Origin: Paucibacter sp. KBW04
GTDB taxonomy: Bacteria > Pseudomonadota > Gammaproteobacteria > Burkholderiales > Burkholderiaceae_C
Direction: 5' to 3'
DNA length: 64,000 nt
NCBI RefSeq assembly: GCF_003852425.1
Contig: NZ_QAJN01000002.1
Coordinates: 124,001-188,000 of the forward strand
The first letter of the stretch is position 1. Each line of letters starts with the position of its first letter. The position numbers were made by a program, and so were the translations under genes. The notes beneath the pieces are model-generated. The model saw nothing but the letters and a program-made list of their open reading frames with translations. It had not been told where the DNA came from and ran no database searches. Below, one piece after another: positions 1 through 8,030 of the stretch.

Positions 1-1
1 A

Positions 2-415
2 TGGCGCATCGAGCATTTCCGCCAGCAGCCGGGCCGCCAGGATTGGGACCATTTCGAGGGTGAAGCCACTTGCTGGAGCCTGCTGGGCGGCCGCGGCAGC
101 GTGGAAGAGCTGCGCATCCCTGCCCGCCAATTCAGCGGCATGGGCTTGCGCCTGCTCGACGCCGAAAAGGCACAGTGGTCAGACTTTTGGGTCAATGCCA
201 AAAGCGGCGTGCTCACCACGCCGGGTCAGACCGGCAGCTTCGAGCATGGCGTGGGCATCTTCAGCTCCGAATACGAAGAGCAAGGCAAAAAGATGCTTTC
301 CGCCGGCCTGTGGGATCAGATCACCCCGCAGTCCTGCCGCTGGCGCCAGGTGGTGTCAGCCGACGGCGGCAAGAGTTGGGAGCACAACTGGGTGATGCAT
401 TGGCGGCGGGTTTGA
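2..415 (+). CDS. Hypothetical protein, 3' part only (DUF1579-like at best)
   Basis: The frame is open from the window edge to the TGA at 413-415, so the N-terminus lies outside the window. The visible 137 residues are rich in Trp and Gly and end in NWVMHWRRV. The repeated aromatic strands suggest a small beta-barrel fold of the lipocalin/DUF1579 kind, but no catalytic motif is visible and the assignment is weak. The next gene is convergent and on the other strand. Function unknown. Confidence 0.6.
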   Translation, partial: WRIEHFRQQPGRQDWDHFEGEATCWSLLGGRGSVEELRIPARQFSGMGLRLLDAEKAQWSDFWVNAKSGVLTTPGQTGSFEHGVGIFSSEYEEQGKKMLSAGLWDQITPQSCRWRQVVSADGGKSWEHNWVMHWRRV

Positions 416-486
416 GGGCGCCCGAAGCGCGCAAATTCAGGCGGGCGATCTCAGTTGAGCGGCGAGCCTGTTGTGGCGGCGGCAGG

Positions 487-912
487 CTACTGGTAGTGCT
501 TCAGCAAGAAATACCGATCCGGGCTCTGCGCCACGCCCTCCACCTTGCCCACGATTTCAAAGCCCAGCTTTTGATAGAAGTCGGGCGCTTGAAAGGCCAG
601 AGTGTCGACCTGGGCGGCCAGGCAGCCGCGTTGCCGGGCCTGGTTTTCTGCCAGGGCCATCAGCTGGCGGGCCAGGCCGCGGCCTCGGTGGCTATCTGCG
701 ACCCAGAGTACGTCGATCAGGAACTGACGGTAGATTGTGCGGCCGGCCACACCGCCTAGCAGCTGGCCAGACACATCGCGGGCCAAGGCGGCCAGGGGCT
801 GGGACCTCTCCTCGCCCATCTGCGCAAAATTGTGCTGGCGCACACCTTCGACCAAGGCCTCGAAATCGGCCGCTTTGACCTCGTTCAGCAGCTCAAGTTT
901 CAGCTCCGCCAT
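487..912 (-). CDS. GNAT family N-acetyltransferase
   Basis: 141 residues, the usual length for a stand-alone GNAT domain. The acetyl-CoA pyrophosphate-binding loop is seen in ADSHRGRGLARQLM (an R/Q-x-x-G-x-G/A motif). The C-terminal half carries the typical strand and helix with FYQKLGFEIVG. The protein should be cytosolic and transfer acetyl from acetyl-CoA to an amine; the substrate cannot be read from the sequence. The gene lies 18 bp downstream of the M32 carboxypeptidase on the same strand and may be co-transcribed with it. Confidence 0.85.
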   Translation of the reverse strand: MAELKLELLNEVKAADFEALVEGVRQHNFAQMGEERSQPLAALARDVSGQLLGGVAGRTIYRQFLIDVLWVADSHRGRGLARQLMALAENQARQRGCLAAQVDTLAFQAPDFYQKLGFEIVGKVEGVAQSPDRYFLLKHYQ

Positions 913-930
913 CTCGGGGTCAAACCTTGT

Positions 931-2430
931 TCAGCCCAGATAGCGGGACTGCAGATGTGCCTTGAAATGCGCGGGGTTGAGCGACTCAGCGCTGGCGCGA
1001 CGCACCAACTCAGGGGTCTCGTAGCGGCTGCCCTGCAGCCAGATGTTTTGCTTGAGCCAGTCGAACACCGGCGCCAGATTGCCCGCGCCGATTTGCGCGT
1101 CCAGATCCGGCATGGCGCGGCGCATGGCGGCAAACCATTGCGCGGCGTACATGGCGCCCAGGGTGTAGCAGGGGAAGTAACCGACCAGGCCCGCACCCCA
1201 GTGCACGTCCTGCATGCAGCCGTCCTTGAAGTTGCCACGGGTGTCCAGACCCAGCAGCTCCATCATCTTGGCGTCCCACAGGGCCGGGATGTCCTCGCAC
1301 TCGATCTGGCCTTCGATCAGGGCGCGCTCGATCTCGTAGCGCAAGATGATGTGGGCGGGGTAGGTCACCTCGTCGGCGTCGACGCGGATCAGGCCCGGGC
1401 TGACCCGGGTCAGCAGGCCATGCAGATTGCCGGCCTCAAACGCGGGCTGAGCCCCGAAATGTTGATTCAACAGCGGGCTCAAGAGCTTGGCGAACGCCGG
1501 GTGGCTGCCTAACTGCATCTCGAAGCTGAGCGACTGGCTCTCGTGCAAGCCCATGGAGCGGGCTTCTGACAGGGGTTGGCCCAGCCATTCGCGCGGGCGG
1601 TTCTGCTCGTAGCGGCCATGGCCGGTTTCGTGGATGGTGCCCATCAGGCTGGGCAGGAAATTGTCTTCGCGGTAGCGCGTGGTCATGCGCACGTCTTCGG
1701 GCACCCCGCCGCAAAAGGGGTGGGCGCTTTCATCCAGGCGTCCGGCTTCAAAGTCGAAGCCCATCAAGCGCATGGCGTCCAGGCCCAGGGCGCGCTGGGC
1801 GGCCTTGGGGAAGCTGCCCACCGGCTGCAGCACTTTTTCCTGCGCTTGCTTGGCGCGCACGCTTTGGATCAGGCCCGGCAACCAGCTGCGCAGATCGCCG
1901 AACACGCGGTCCACCTCGGCGCTGCGCATGCCGGGCTCATACTGGTCCATCAGCGCGTCGTAACGCGACAAACCGCTGGAGTCCGCCAGCAAGCTCGCCT
2001 CTTCCCTTGCCAGCTTGATCACCTCGCGCAGATTGGGCAGATAGCCTGCCCAGTCATTGGCTTGGCGTTGCTCGCGCCAGGCATGTTCGCAGCGCGAAGC
2101 GGCCAGGGACTTGGCCTCCACCAGGGCCTGGGGCAAGGCATTGGAGGCGCGCCAGACCCGGCGCATCTCACGCAGATTGGCCCGCTGGTCCGCGTCCAGC
2201 GGCTCTTGCTCGGCGGCGTCCAGCAGGCCCTTCAAGGCCGGCTCGGTGGCCAATTGGTGCAGCAAGCCGCCCATCTCGGCCACGGCCAGGGAGCGCGCCT
2301 CATTGCCCTTGGGCGGCATATTGGCCGACTGGTCCCACTCGGCAATCGACTTCAGATGCGCCAGATGATGCAGGCGCTGGTGGCGCTTGTGCAGTTCGGC
2401 GTAGGCGGCTGGCAGGGCTTGGGTATTCAT
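931..2430 (-). CDS. Carboxypeptidase Taq (peptidase family M32)
   Basis: 499 residues, the normal length for this zinc carboxypeptidase family. The active-site HExxH is HETGH at about residues 267-271, followed by the conserved SEARSMGLHESQS segment that supplies the third ligand region. The enzyme is cytosolic and removes C-terminal residues from peptides, with broad specificity in characterised members. The ATG at 2430 gives the family-typical start MNTQALPAAYAELHKR. Upstream on the same strand is the YqaA-like gene, 76 bp away. Confidence 0.93.
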   Translation of the reverse strand: MNTQALPAAYAELHKRHQRLHHLAHLKSIAEWDQSANMPPKGNEARSLAVAEMGGLLHQLATEPALKGLLDAAEQEPLDADQRANLREMRRVWRASNALPQALVEAKSLAASRCEHAWREQRQANDWAGYLPNLREVIKLAREEASLLADSSGLSRYDALMDQYEPGMRSAEVDRVFGDLRSWLPGLIQSVRAKQAQEKVLQPVGSFPKAAQRALGLDAMRLMGFDFEAGRLDESAHPFCGGVPEDVRMTTRYREDNFLPSLMGTIHETGHGRYEQNRPREWLGQPLSEARSMGLHESQSLSFEMQLGSHPAFAKLLSPLLNQHFGAQPAFEAGNLHGLLTRVSPGLIRVDADEVTYPAHIILRYEIERALIEGQIECEDIPALWDAKMMELLGLDTRGNFKDGCMQDVHWGAGLVGYFPCYTLGAMYAAQWFAAMRRAMPDLDAQIGAGNLAPVFDWLKQNIWLQGSRYETPELVRRASAESLNPAHFKAHLQSRYLG

Positions 2431-2506
2431 AGGGAGCGTCTGGCGGTTGGCGATGAAGGCAGTCTCGCATTGTCATCGCAGCGACCCTGCTGCGCCGTCT
2501 CCCCCA

Positions 2507-3001
2507 TCAGGGGGGAAATACCCAGACCAGGGCCGCCGTCATCACGACATAACGCATGAACTTGCCGACAGCCATATAGGCCACACAAGGCCAGAAAGGC
2601 AGCTTGAGCCAGCCGGCCACGGCGCACAGCGGGTCGCCAACGAGGGGCAGCCAACTCAGCAAGCAGGCCTTGGCGCCGAACTTGCTCAGCCAACTCAGGG
2701 CGCGCGGATTGGGCGGCTTTTTGTGGCGGGCATGCTCGTAAGCGGCTTCGGCGCCATAGCCCATCCACCAGCTGATGGCGCCGCCCAGGGTATTGCCCAG
2801 GGTGGCCACCGCAATCGCCGGCCAGAACATGCTGGGGTCGGACTTGACCAGCAAAAACACCGCCGGCTCCGAGCCCAGGGGTAGCAGGGTGGCCGAAACC
2901 AGGGCCACCAGAAAGACGGCGGCCAGGCCCACCTGGGGCAGGGCCAGTGCGGCCAAAAGGGCCAGAATGCCCGACTCCAGAAATTTCTCCATGAGAGGCA
3001 T
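2507..3001 (-). CDS. YqaA-family inner-membrane protein (DedA/VTT-like)
   Basis: 164 residues with about four hydrophobic segments. GSEPAVFLL near residue 45 and the C-terminal FMRYVVMTAALVW match the YqaA branch of the VTT/DedA membrane proteins. Some members of the wider superfamily act as lipid scramblases or transporters; the role of YqaA itself is not settled. A CCCCC-atca-GGGGG hairpin overlaps the stop codon (about 2501-2514). Transcribed toward the M32 carboxypeptidase gene. Confidence 0.8.
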   Translation of the reverse strand: MPLMEKFLESGILALLAALALPQVGLAAVFLVALVSATLLPLGSEPAVFLLVKSDPSMFWPAIAVATLGNTLGGAISWWMGYGAEAAYEHARHKKPPNPRALSWLSKFGAKACLLSWLPLVGDPLCAVAGWLKLPFWPCVAYMAVGKFMRYVVMTAALVWVFPP

Positions 3002-3124
3002 TATCGGCAGCGTCGGCGGGCGGCCAGCGGGGCAAGACCTCGGGGCTGTCGGCTGTCTGTCGGCTTTTTATGACCCGACCCGCAACATCTGCGCCGCAAA
3101 GTCGGCATAAATCCCGCCGCCACG

Positions 3125-3153
3125 CTGCACGGCGGGCCCCGAGGCCTTATACT
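3125..3153 (+). promoter_or_regulatory. Possible sigma-70 promoter for dusB-fis
   Basis: A good -10 hexamer TATACT lies at 3148-3153. The candidate -35 (CTGCAC, 3125-3130, 17-bp spacing) is poor. The predicted transcript would have a leader of about 160 nt before dusB, rich in G/C stems. The rest of the 3002-3322 gap shows no gene. Confidence rests on the -10 only. Confidence 0.35.
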
Positions 3154-3322
3154 CTTGCCTCATTTTTGAGCAAACGCGCGAGCCCCTGCGGCCCGCCGCC
3201 TGCGGCGATAGGCCCACTTCGGGCTCCAAAGCCTGCAGCGCCCGCTCCGATTTGTCCGCCCGCTTTTTCGCTGCTCCTCGCCTTTTTTCGCCCCCTTGGC
3301 GATTCGCCCGGTCCCGTTCCAC

Positions 3323-4423
3323 ATGACTTCCGCCGCGCCGACTCTGCAAATCGGCCCCCACAGGCTTGCCAATCATTTGTTCGTAGCGCCCATGGCCGGC
3401 GTTACGGATCGGCCTTTCCGCCAGCTCTGCCGCCGCATGGGCGCGGGCTATGCGGTGAGCGAGATGGTGACCTCGCGCAAAGACCTGTGGAACAGCCTGA
3501 AGACCTCGCGCCGCGCCAACCACGAGGGTGAGCAAGGCCCCATCGCCGTGCAGATCGCCGGCACCGACGCCCCCATGATGGCCGAGGCCGCGGCCTACAA
3601 CATCGCCCGCGGCGCCCAGATCATCGACATCAATATGGGCTGCCCGGCCAAAAAGGTGTGCAGCAAATGGGCCGGCTCGGCCCTGATGCAGGACGAGCCC
3701 CTGGCGCTGGAGATTGTTGAGGCCGTGGTCGCCGCCGCCGCCCCGCAGGGCGTGCCCGTGACGCTGAAGATGCGCACCGGCTGGTGCGAGACCGAGAAGA
3801 ACGCCGTGCGCATCGCCCAGGCCGCCGAGAACGCCGGCGTGGCCATGGTCACCGTGCATGGCCGCACCCGCGAGCAGGGCTACAAAGGTGCGGCCGAGTA
3901 CACAACCATCGCCGCCGTGAAGGCAGCCCTGCGCATCCCGGTGGTGGCCAATGGCGATATCGATTCGCCGCAAAAGGCCAAGGAGGTGCTGGCCCTGACC
4001 GGCGCCGACGCCATCATGATTGGCCGCGCCGCCCAAGGCCGGCCCTGGATCTTCCGCGAGATCGCCCATTTTCTGGCGACGGGCCAAGAGTTGCCCGCGC
4101 CCACCGTGGCTGAGGCCAGCGACTGGCTGGTGGAACACCTGCTGGAGCACTACAGCCTCTACGGCAGCCTGACCGGCATGCGCACCGCGCGCAAGCACAT
4201 CGGCTGGGCCGTGCGAGACCTGCCTGGCGGCGAGGACTTCCGCCAAGCCATGAACCGGCTGGAAAGCTGTGAGGCCCAAATCCAGGCCTTGCAGCAATGG
4301 TTCGCGACCCTGGGCGCGGACTATGAGCGCTTGCCCTATCTTGCCAAGCGCGAGTCCCCGCCAACAATGGCGGCCACAGACAATGATGATGACGACGATG
4401 ATCCCAAGCAACAACAAGAGTGA
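3323..4423 (+). CDS. dusB: tRNA-dihydrouridine synthase B
   Basis: 366 residues from the ATG at 3323 (MTSAAPTLQIGPHRL); a TTG 27 bp upstream is in frame but less likely. FMN-dependent reduction of uridine to dihydrouridine in the tRNA D-loop. Family marks are APMAGVTDRPFR near the N-terminus, INMGCPAKKVCSKWAGSAL containing the catalytic Cys, LKMRTGW, VHGRTREQGYKG and IMIGRAAQGRPW. The C-terminus ends in an unusual run of acidic residues (NDDDDDDPKQ). The gene is followed directly by fis, the same arrangement as in enterobacteria, and the two are probably co-transcribed. Confidence 0.95.
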   Translation: MTSAAPTLQIGPHRLANHLFVAPMAGVTDRPFRQLCRRMGAGYAVSEMVTSRKDLWNSLKTSRRANHEGEQGPIAVQIAGTDAPMMAEAAAYNIARGAQIIDINMGCPAKKVCSKWAGSALMQDEPLALEIVEAVVAAAAPQGVPVTLKMRTGWCETEKNAVRIAQAAENAGVAMVTVHGRTREQGYKGAAEYTTIAAVKAALRIPVVANGDIDSPQKAKEVLALTGADAIMIGRAAQGRPWIFREIAHFLATGQELPAPTVAEASDWLVEHLLEHYSLYGSLTGMRTARKHIGWAVRDLPGGEDFRQAMNRLESCEAQIQALQQWFATLGADYERLPYLAKRESPPTMAATDNDDDDDDPKQQQE

Positions 4424-4433
4424 GGCCGCAGGC

Positions 4434-4667
4434 ATGACACCGAAACCCATTGATGCCTGCGTGCGTGAAAACCTGGAAGTCTATTTCCGTGACCTGGAAG
4501 GCGAGGTGCCGCATTCCATGCACGAGATGCTGATCAATCTGGTGGAAAAGCCGCTGCTGGAGGTGGTGATGCAGCACGCCGCCGGCAACCAGAGCAAGGC
4601 GGCCGAATGGTTGGGCATCAACCGCAACACCCTGCGCCGCAAGCTGAGCGAGCACAAACTGCTCTGA
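4434..4667 (+). CDS. fis: Fis-family nucleoid/transcription factor
   Basis: 77 residues from the ATG at 4434, the usual length for betaproteobacterial Fis. An in-frame ATG at 4398, inside dusB, would add 12 residues. The C-terminal helix-turn-helix is intact: NQSKAAEWLGINRNTLRRKL. The beta-hairpin arm (about residues 1-25) and the dimer helices are also present. Fis bends DNA and activates or represses growth-phase promoters. Coupling to dusB, 10 bp upstream, is conserved across proteobacteria. Confidence 0.93.
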   Translation: MTPKPIDACVRENLEVYFRDLEGEVPHSMHEMLINLVEKPLLEVVMQHAAGNQSKAAEWLGINRNTLRRKLSEHKLL

Positions 4668-4764
4668 TCGCTTCCCGCAGACAATTCACGCCATCCCGAC
4701 GATTTGGCGGCTCAGCCCCGGCAGGCCGGCCGCCCTCCCCACTTTCTTTCTTGAGTAGCAAACC

Positions 4765-6354
4765 ATGTCTCCCAAGCCTCTTCTGACCGCCTTGATCTCC
4801 GTGTCCGACAAGACCGGCATCCTCGAATTCGCCAAGGAACTGCACGCCCTGAACGTGCGCCTGCTGTCCACCGGCGGCACGGCCAAGCTGCTGGCCGATG
4901 CCGGCCTGCCGGTCACCGAGGTGGCAGACCACACCGGCTTCCCCGAGATGCTGGACGGCCGAGTCAAGACCCTGCACCCCAAGGTGCACGGCGGCCTGCT
5001 GGCGCGCCGCGACTTCCCCGAGCACATGGCCGCCGCCGCTCAGCACGGCATCACCATGATCGACATCCTGGCCGTCAACCTCTACCCCTTTGAAGCCACC
5101 GTGGCCAAGCCCGGCTGCACGCTGGAAGACGCGATCGAGAACATCGACATCGGCGGCCCGGCCATGGTGCGCAGCGCCGCCAAGAACTGGAAGGACGTCA
5201 CCGTGCTGACCGACGCCGGCCAGTACGCCCAAGTCTTGGCCGAGCTGAAGGCAGAAGGCAAGACCAGCGACAAGACCCGCTTTGCCGCTTCTGTGGCCGC
5301 CTTCAACCGCATCGCCCAATATGACGCTGCGATTAGCAATTACCTGAGCGCACGTACCGAAGAAGGCACGCTGTCCGAGTACCCCGGCCAGATGAACAGC
5401 AGCTTCGTCAAGGTGCAAGACCTGCGCTACGGCGAGAACAGCCACCAGACCGCCGCGCTCTACCGCGACCTCTACCCTGCCCCCGGCTCCCTGGTCACGG
5501 CCAAGCAGCTGCAAGGCAAGGAACTCAGCTACAACAATATCGCCGACTCCGACGCCGCCTGGGAATGCGTCAAGAGCTTCGATGTGCCCGCCTGCGTCAT
5601 CGTCAAGCACGCCAACCCCTGCGGCGTGGCCGTGGCGGCCAACGCGGCCGAGGCCTATGCCAAGGCCTTGAAGACCGACCCCACCAGCGCCTTCGGCGGC
5701 ATCATCGCCTTCAACCGCGAGGTGGACGGCGCCGCTGCGGCCCATGTCTCCAAGCAATTCGTCGAAGTGCTGATGGCGCCCAGCTTCAGCGCCGAAGCGC
5801 TGGAAATCTTCAAGGCCAAGGTCAATGTGCGCCTCTTGCAAATCGACCTGCCGCCCGGCGGCGCGACACCCTGGCAGCAAGGCCGAAATCTGACCGACAG
5901 CAAGCGCATCGGCTCCGGCATCCTGCTGCAGAGCGCCGACAACCACTTCCTGAAAAAGAGCGATCTGAAAATCGTCACCACCCTGCAGCCCACGGCTCAG
6001 CAGCTGGATGACCTGATGTTCGCCTGGACCGTGGCCCAGTATGTGAAGAGCAATGCCATCGTCTTCTGCGGCGGCGGCATGACCCTGGGCGTGGGCGCCG
6101 GCCAGATGAGCCGTGTGGACTCGACCAAGATCGCCGCCATCAAGGCCGCCAACGCCGGTCTGGCGCTGAAGGGCTCGGTGGTCGCCAGCGACGCCTTCTT
6201 CCCCTTCCGCGACGGTGTGGACGTGCTGGCCGATGCAGGCGCCAGCGCCGTCATCCAGCCGGGTGGCTCCATGCGCGACGAAGAGGTGATTGCCGCCGCC
6301 AATGAGCGCGGCATCGCCATGGTCTTCACGGGTGTGCGTCACTTCCGTCACTAA
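4765..6354 (+). CDS. purH: Bifunctional AICAR formyltransferase / IMP cyclohydrolase
   Basis: 529 residues, full length. It catalyses the last two steps of de novo IMP synthesis: formylation of AICAR using 10-formyl-THF, then ring closure. The N-terminal MGS-like cyclohydrolase domain (about 1-200) shows [14 protein letters not shown] and [14 protein letters not shown]. The C-terminal transformylase domain shows the catalytic Lys-His pair in VKHANPCG and FGGIIAFN, and ends in a conserved GVRHFRH. The gene has its own leader after fis and a strong terminator immediately downstream. Confidence 0.97.
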   Translation: MSPKPLLTALISVSDKTGILEFAKELHALNVRLLSTGGTAKLLADAGLPVTEVADHTGFPEMLDGRVKTLHPKVHGGLLARRDFPEHMAAAAQHGITMIDILAVNLYPFEATVAKPGCTLEDAIENIDIGGPAMVRSAAKNWKDVTVLTDAGQYAQVLAELKAEGKTSDKTRFAASVAAFNRIAQYDAAISNYLSARTEEGTLSEYPGQMNSSFVKVQDLRYGENSHQTAALYRDLYPAPGSLVTAKQLQGKELSYNNIADSDAAWECVKSFDVPACVIVKHANPCGVAVAANAAEAYAKALKTDPTSAFGGIIAFNREVDGAAAAHVSKQFVEVLMAPSFSAEALEIFKAKVNVRLLQIDLPPGGATPWQQGRNLTDSKRIGSGILLQSADNHFLKKSDLKIVTTLQPTAQQLDDLMFAWTVAQYVKSNAIVFCGGGMTLGVGAGQMSRVDSTKIAAIKAANAGLALKGSVVASDAFFPFRDGVDVLADAGASAVIQPGGSMRDEEVIAAANERGIAMVFTGVRHFRH

Positions 6355-6391
6355 GCATTGACAAGGCCCTGCGCCGAATCAAGCAAGAATC

Positions 6392-6427
6392 AAAGCCGCC
6401 GGAGCTCCCCAGCCCGGCGGCTTTTTT
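6392..6427 (+). terminator. Rho-independent terminator of purH
   Basis: AAAGCCGCCGG pairs with CCGGCGGCTTT as an 11-bp stem around an 11-nt loop. The stem runs directly into six T residues (6422-6427). Position just after the purH stop fits. Confidence 0.9.
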
Positions 6428-6464
6428 CATGTTCTACACCACCGCGCCAGGGGCCCCCAACACC

Positions 6465-6755
6465 ATGTGCCGCAATATCAAAACCCTGTTCAATTTCGCG
6501 CCTCCGGCCACCGAGCTGGAGATCCGCGACGCCTCCTTGCAATATGTGCGCAAGCTCAGCGGCTTTGCCGTGCCTAGCCAGGCCAATGCGGCCGCGTTTG
6601 AGCAAGCCGTGGCCGAGGTGGCGGCCAGCACCCGCAAGCTGATGCAAGCCCTGCGCACCCAGGCGCCGCCGCGCGACCGGGAGACCGAAGCGGCCAAGGC
6701 CCGGGCGCGTTCTCAGCTACGCTTCGGCAAGCCCACCGAGCAGGACACACCATGA
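6465..6755 (+). CDS. DUF2277 domain protein
   Basis: 96 residues. The family-defining start MCRNIKTLFNF fixes the ATG at 6465 rather than the in-frame codon at 6429. The core PPATELEIRDASLQYVRKLSG matches DUF2277, a small conserved protein of unknown function found in many bacteria. The C-terminus is charged. The stop codon overlaps the start of the LysE-type exporter (ATGA at 6752-6755), so the two genes are translationally coupled. The biochemical role is not known. Confidence 0.85.
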   Translation: MCRNIKTLFNFAPPATELEIRDASLQYVRKLSGFAVPSQANAAAFEQAVAEVAASTRKLMQALRTQAPPRDRETEAAKARARSQLRFGKPTEQDTP

Positions 6756-7390
6756 TCGATCCCCAACACTGGCTGCTCTTTGCCGGCGCCGCCTTTTTGA
6801 TGGCCCTGACCCCGGGGCCGAATATGGTTTATCTGATCTCGCGTTCGCTCTGCCAGGGCTGGCGCGCCGGCCTGACCTCCTGGTGCGGGGTGGTGCTGGG
6901 CTTCACCCTGCATATGACGGCGGCGGCCGTGGGCCTGACGGCCTTGTTCATGGCCGTGCCCCTGGGCTATGAAGTACTCAAGTTCGCCGGTGCGCTGTAC
7001 CTGGCCTGGCTGGCCTGGGGCGCGCTCAAACCCGGCGCACGCTCGCCCTTCGAGGCGCGCGCCCTGCCCGCTGAATCCCCGCGCAAGCTCTTCGTCATGG
7101 GCTTGCTGACCAGCGCCCTGAACCCCAAGGTCGCGGTGTTTTATCTCTCGGTCCTGCCCCAGTTCATCGCCCCCGAGCGGGGTTCGGTGCTGCTGCAGGG
7201 CTTCACGCTGGGGGCCACGCAGATGTTCATTGGCTCGGCCGTGAACCTGCTGGTGACCTTGTCGGCCGCGCGCATCGCCCTGTGGTTTGCCAACAATCCC
7301 TTGTGGATGAGTGTGCAGCGCTACTTCATGGGCCTGGTGCTGGCCGGTCTGGCGCTCCGCTTGTTGCTGGAGCCGCGTCGCGGCATCTGA
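6752..7390 (+). CDS. LysE/RhtB-family amino-acid exporter
   Basis: 212 residues with about six hydrophobic segments. The N-terminal signature TPGPNMVYLISRSLCQGWRAG is the hallmark of the LysE superfamily (residues about 19-39), and LNPKVAVFYLSVLPQF is the second conserved block. Members export amino acids or derivatives such as homoserine lactones, threonine or leucine by proton antiport; substrate cannot be read here. Overlaps the DUF2277 gene by four bases and is followed by a hairpin. Confidence 0.9.
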   Translation: MIDPQHWLLFAGAAFLMALTPGPNMVYLISRSLCQGWRAGLTSWCGVVLGFTLHMTAAAVGLTALFMAVPLGYEVLKFAGALYLAWLAWGALKPGARSPFEARALPAESPRKLFVMGLLTSALNPKVAVFYLSVLPQFIAPERGSVLLQGFTLGATQMFIGSAVNLLVTLSAARIALWFANNPLWMSVQRYFMGLVLAGLALRLLLEPRRGI

Positions 7391-7397
7391 CACCTTG

Positions 7398-7429
7398 GAG
7401 ACAGGCGCGCGCCTCTAGACGCCTGTCTC
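7398..7429 (+). terminator. Hairpin after the LysE-type gene
   Basis: GAGACAGGCG and CGCCTGTCTC form a perfect 10-bp stem with a 12-nt loop, eight bases after the stop codon. There is no T-run, so it may terminate weakly or only stabilise the 3' end. Confidence 0.5.
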
Positions 7430-7509
7430 TAGCCCAGGGCCAACACCCTTGGCCTGAAGGCCTTCCAGGGTTAGCCTTGGCCGCAGGCAAAGAACAAGGA
7501 GACGACACG

Positions 7510-8019
7510 ATGAATCGACGCCGCTGGCTGCAACTCGGCCTGGGGGCCGCCGTGCTGCTGGGTGTGGCGGGGGCCGGTGTGGCCCTGCTCAAACCCGGCT
7601 TGGTGGATGGCAAGCTGAGCCCCTCGGCCCGCTCCCTGATGCGCGCCGTGGCCCTGGCCGTGCTGGATGGGCAATGGCCTGAATCGGCGATCGAGCGCGG
7701 CGCCCGGCTGGATCAGCAAGTGGCCCAGATTGAGGCCAGTGTGGCCAAGTTCCCTGCCAGCGTGCGCGCCGAACTCTCCCAAGTCCTGAGCCTTTTGAGC
7801 ACGGCGCCGGGCCGCCTGGGCCTGACCGGCCTGAAGAGCGATTGGAGCGAGGCGACGGCGGCCGAGATCCAGAGCGCCTTTGCCGCCATGAGCATCTCCA
7901 GCATCGCCACCCGCCAGCAGGTCTATCGCGCCCTGCGTGACCTCAACTGCCTGGTCTTCTTCAGCGATGCGACGAACTGGCCCCGCGTGGGCTACCCCGG
8001 CCCCCGCCAGATTCCCTGA
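7510..8019 (+). CDS. Tat-signal small protein paired with a GMC oxidoreductase
   Basis: 169 residues; the ATG at 7510 follows a good ribosome-binding site (AAGGAG). The N-terminus MNRRRWLQLGLGAAVLLGVAG has a twin-arginine motif followed by a hydrophobic segment, so the protein is probably exported folded or anchored in the membrane. The rest is an all-helical region ending in a WPRVGYPGPRQIP tail. It sits 11 bp before a GMC flavoprotein that has no signal of its own. The likely role is the small or escort subunit that carries the flavoprotein through the Tat pathway, as in gluconate- and sorbitol-dehydrogenase complexes. No cytochrome c motif is visible. Confidence 0.75.
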   Translation: MNRRRWLQLGLGAAVLLGVAGAGVALLKPGLVDGKLSPSARSLMRAVALAVLDGQWPESAIERGARLDQQVAQIEASVAKFPASVRAELSQVLSLLSTAPGRLGLTGLKSDWSEATAAEIQSAFAAMSISSIATRQQVYRALRDLNCLVFFSDATNWPRVGYPGPRQIP

Positions 8020-8030
8020 GTACCCCTGAT

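Noticed and set aside
3296-3322. TTG start for dusB giving nine extra residues
   Set aside because: No ribosome-binding site supports it, and the ATG at 3323 gives the expected N-terminus.
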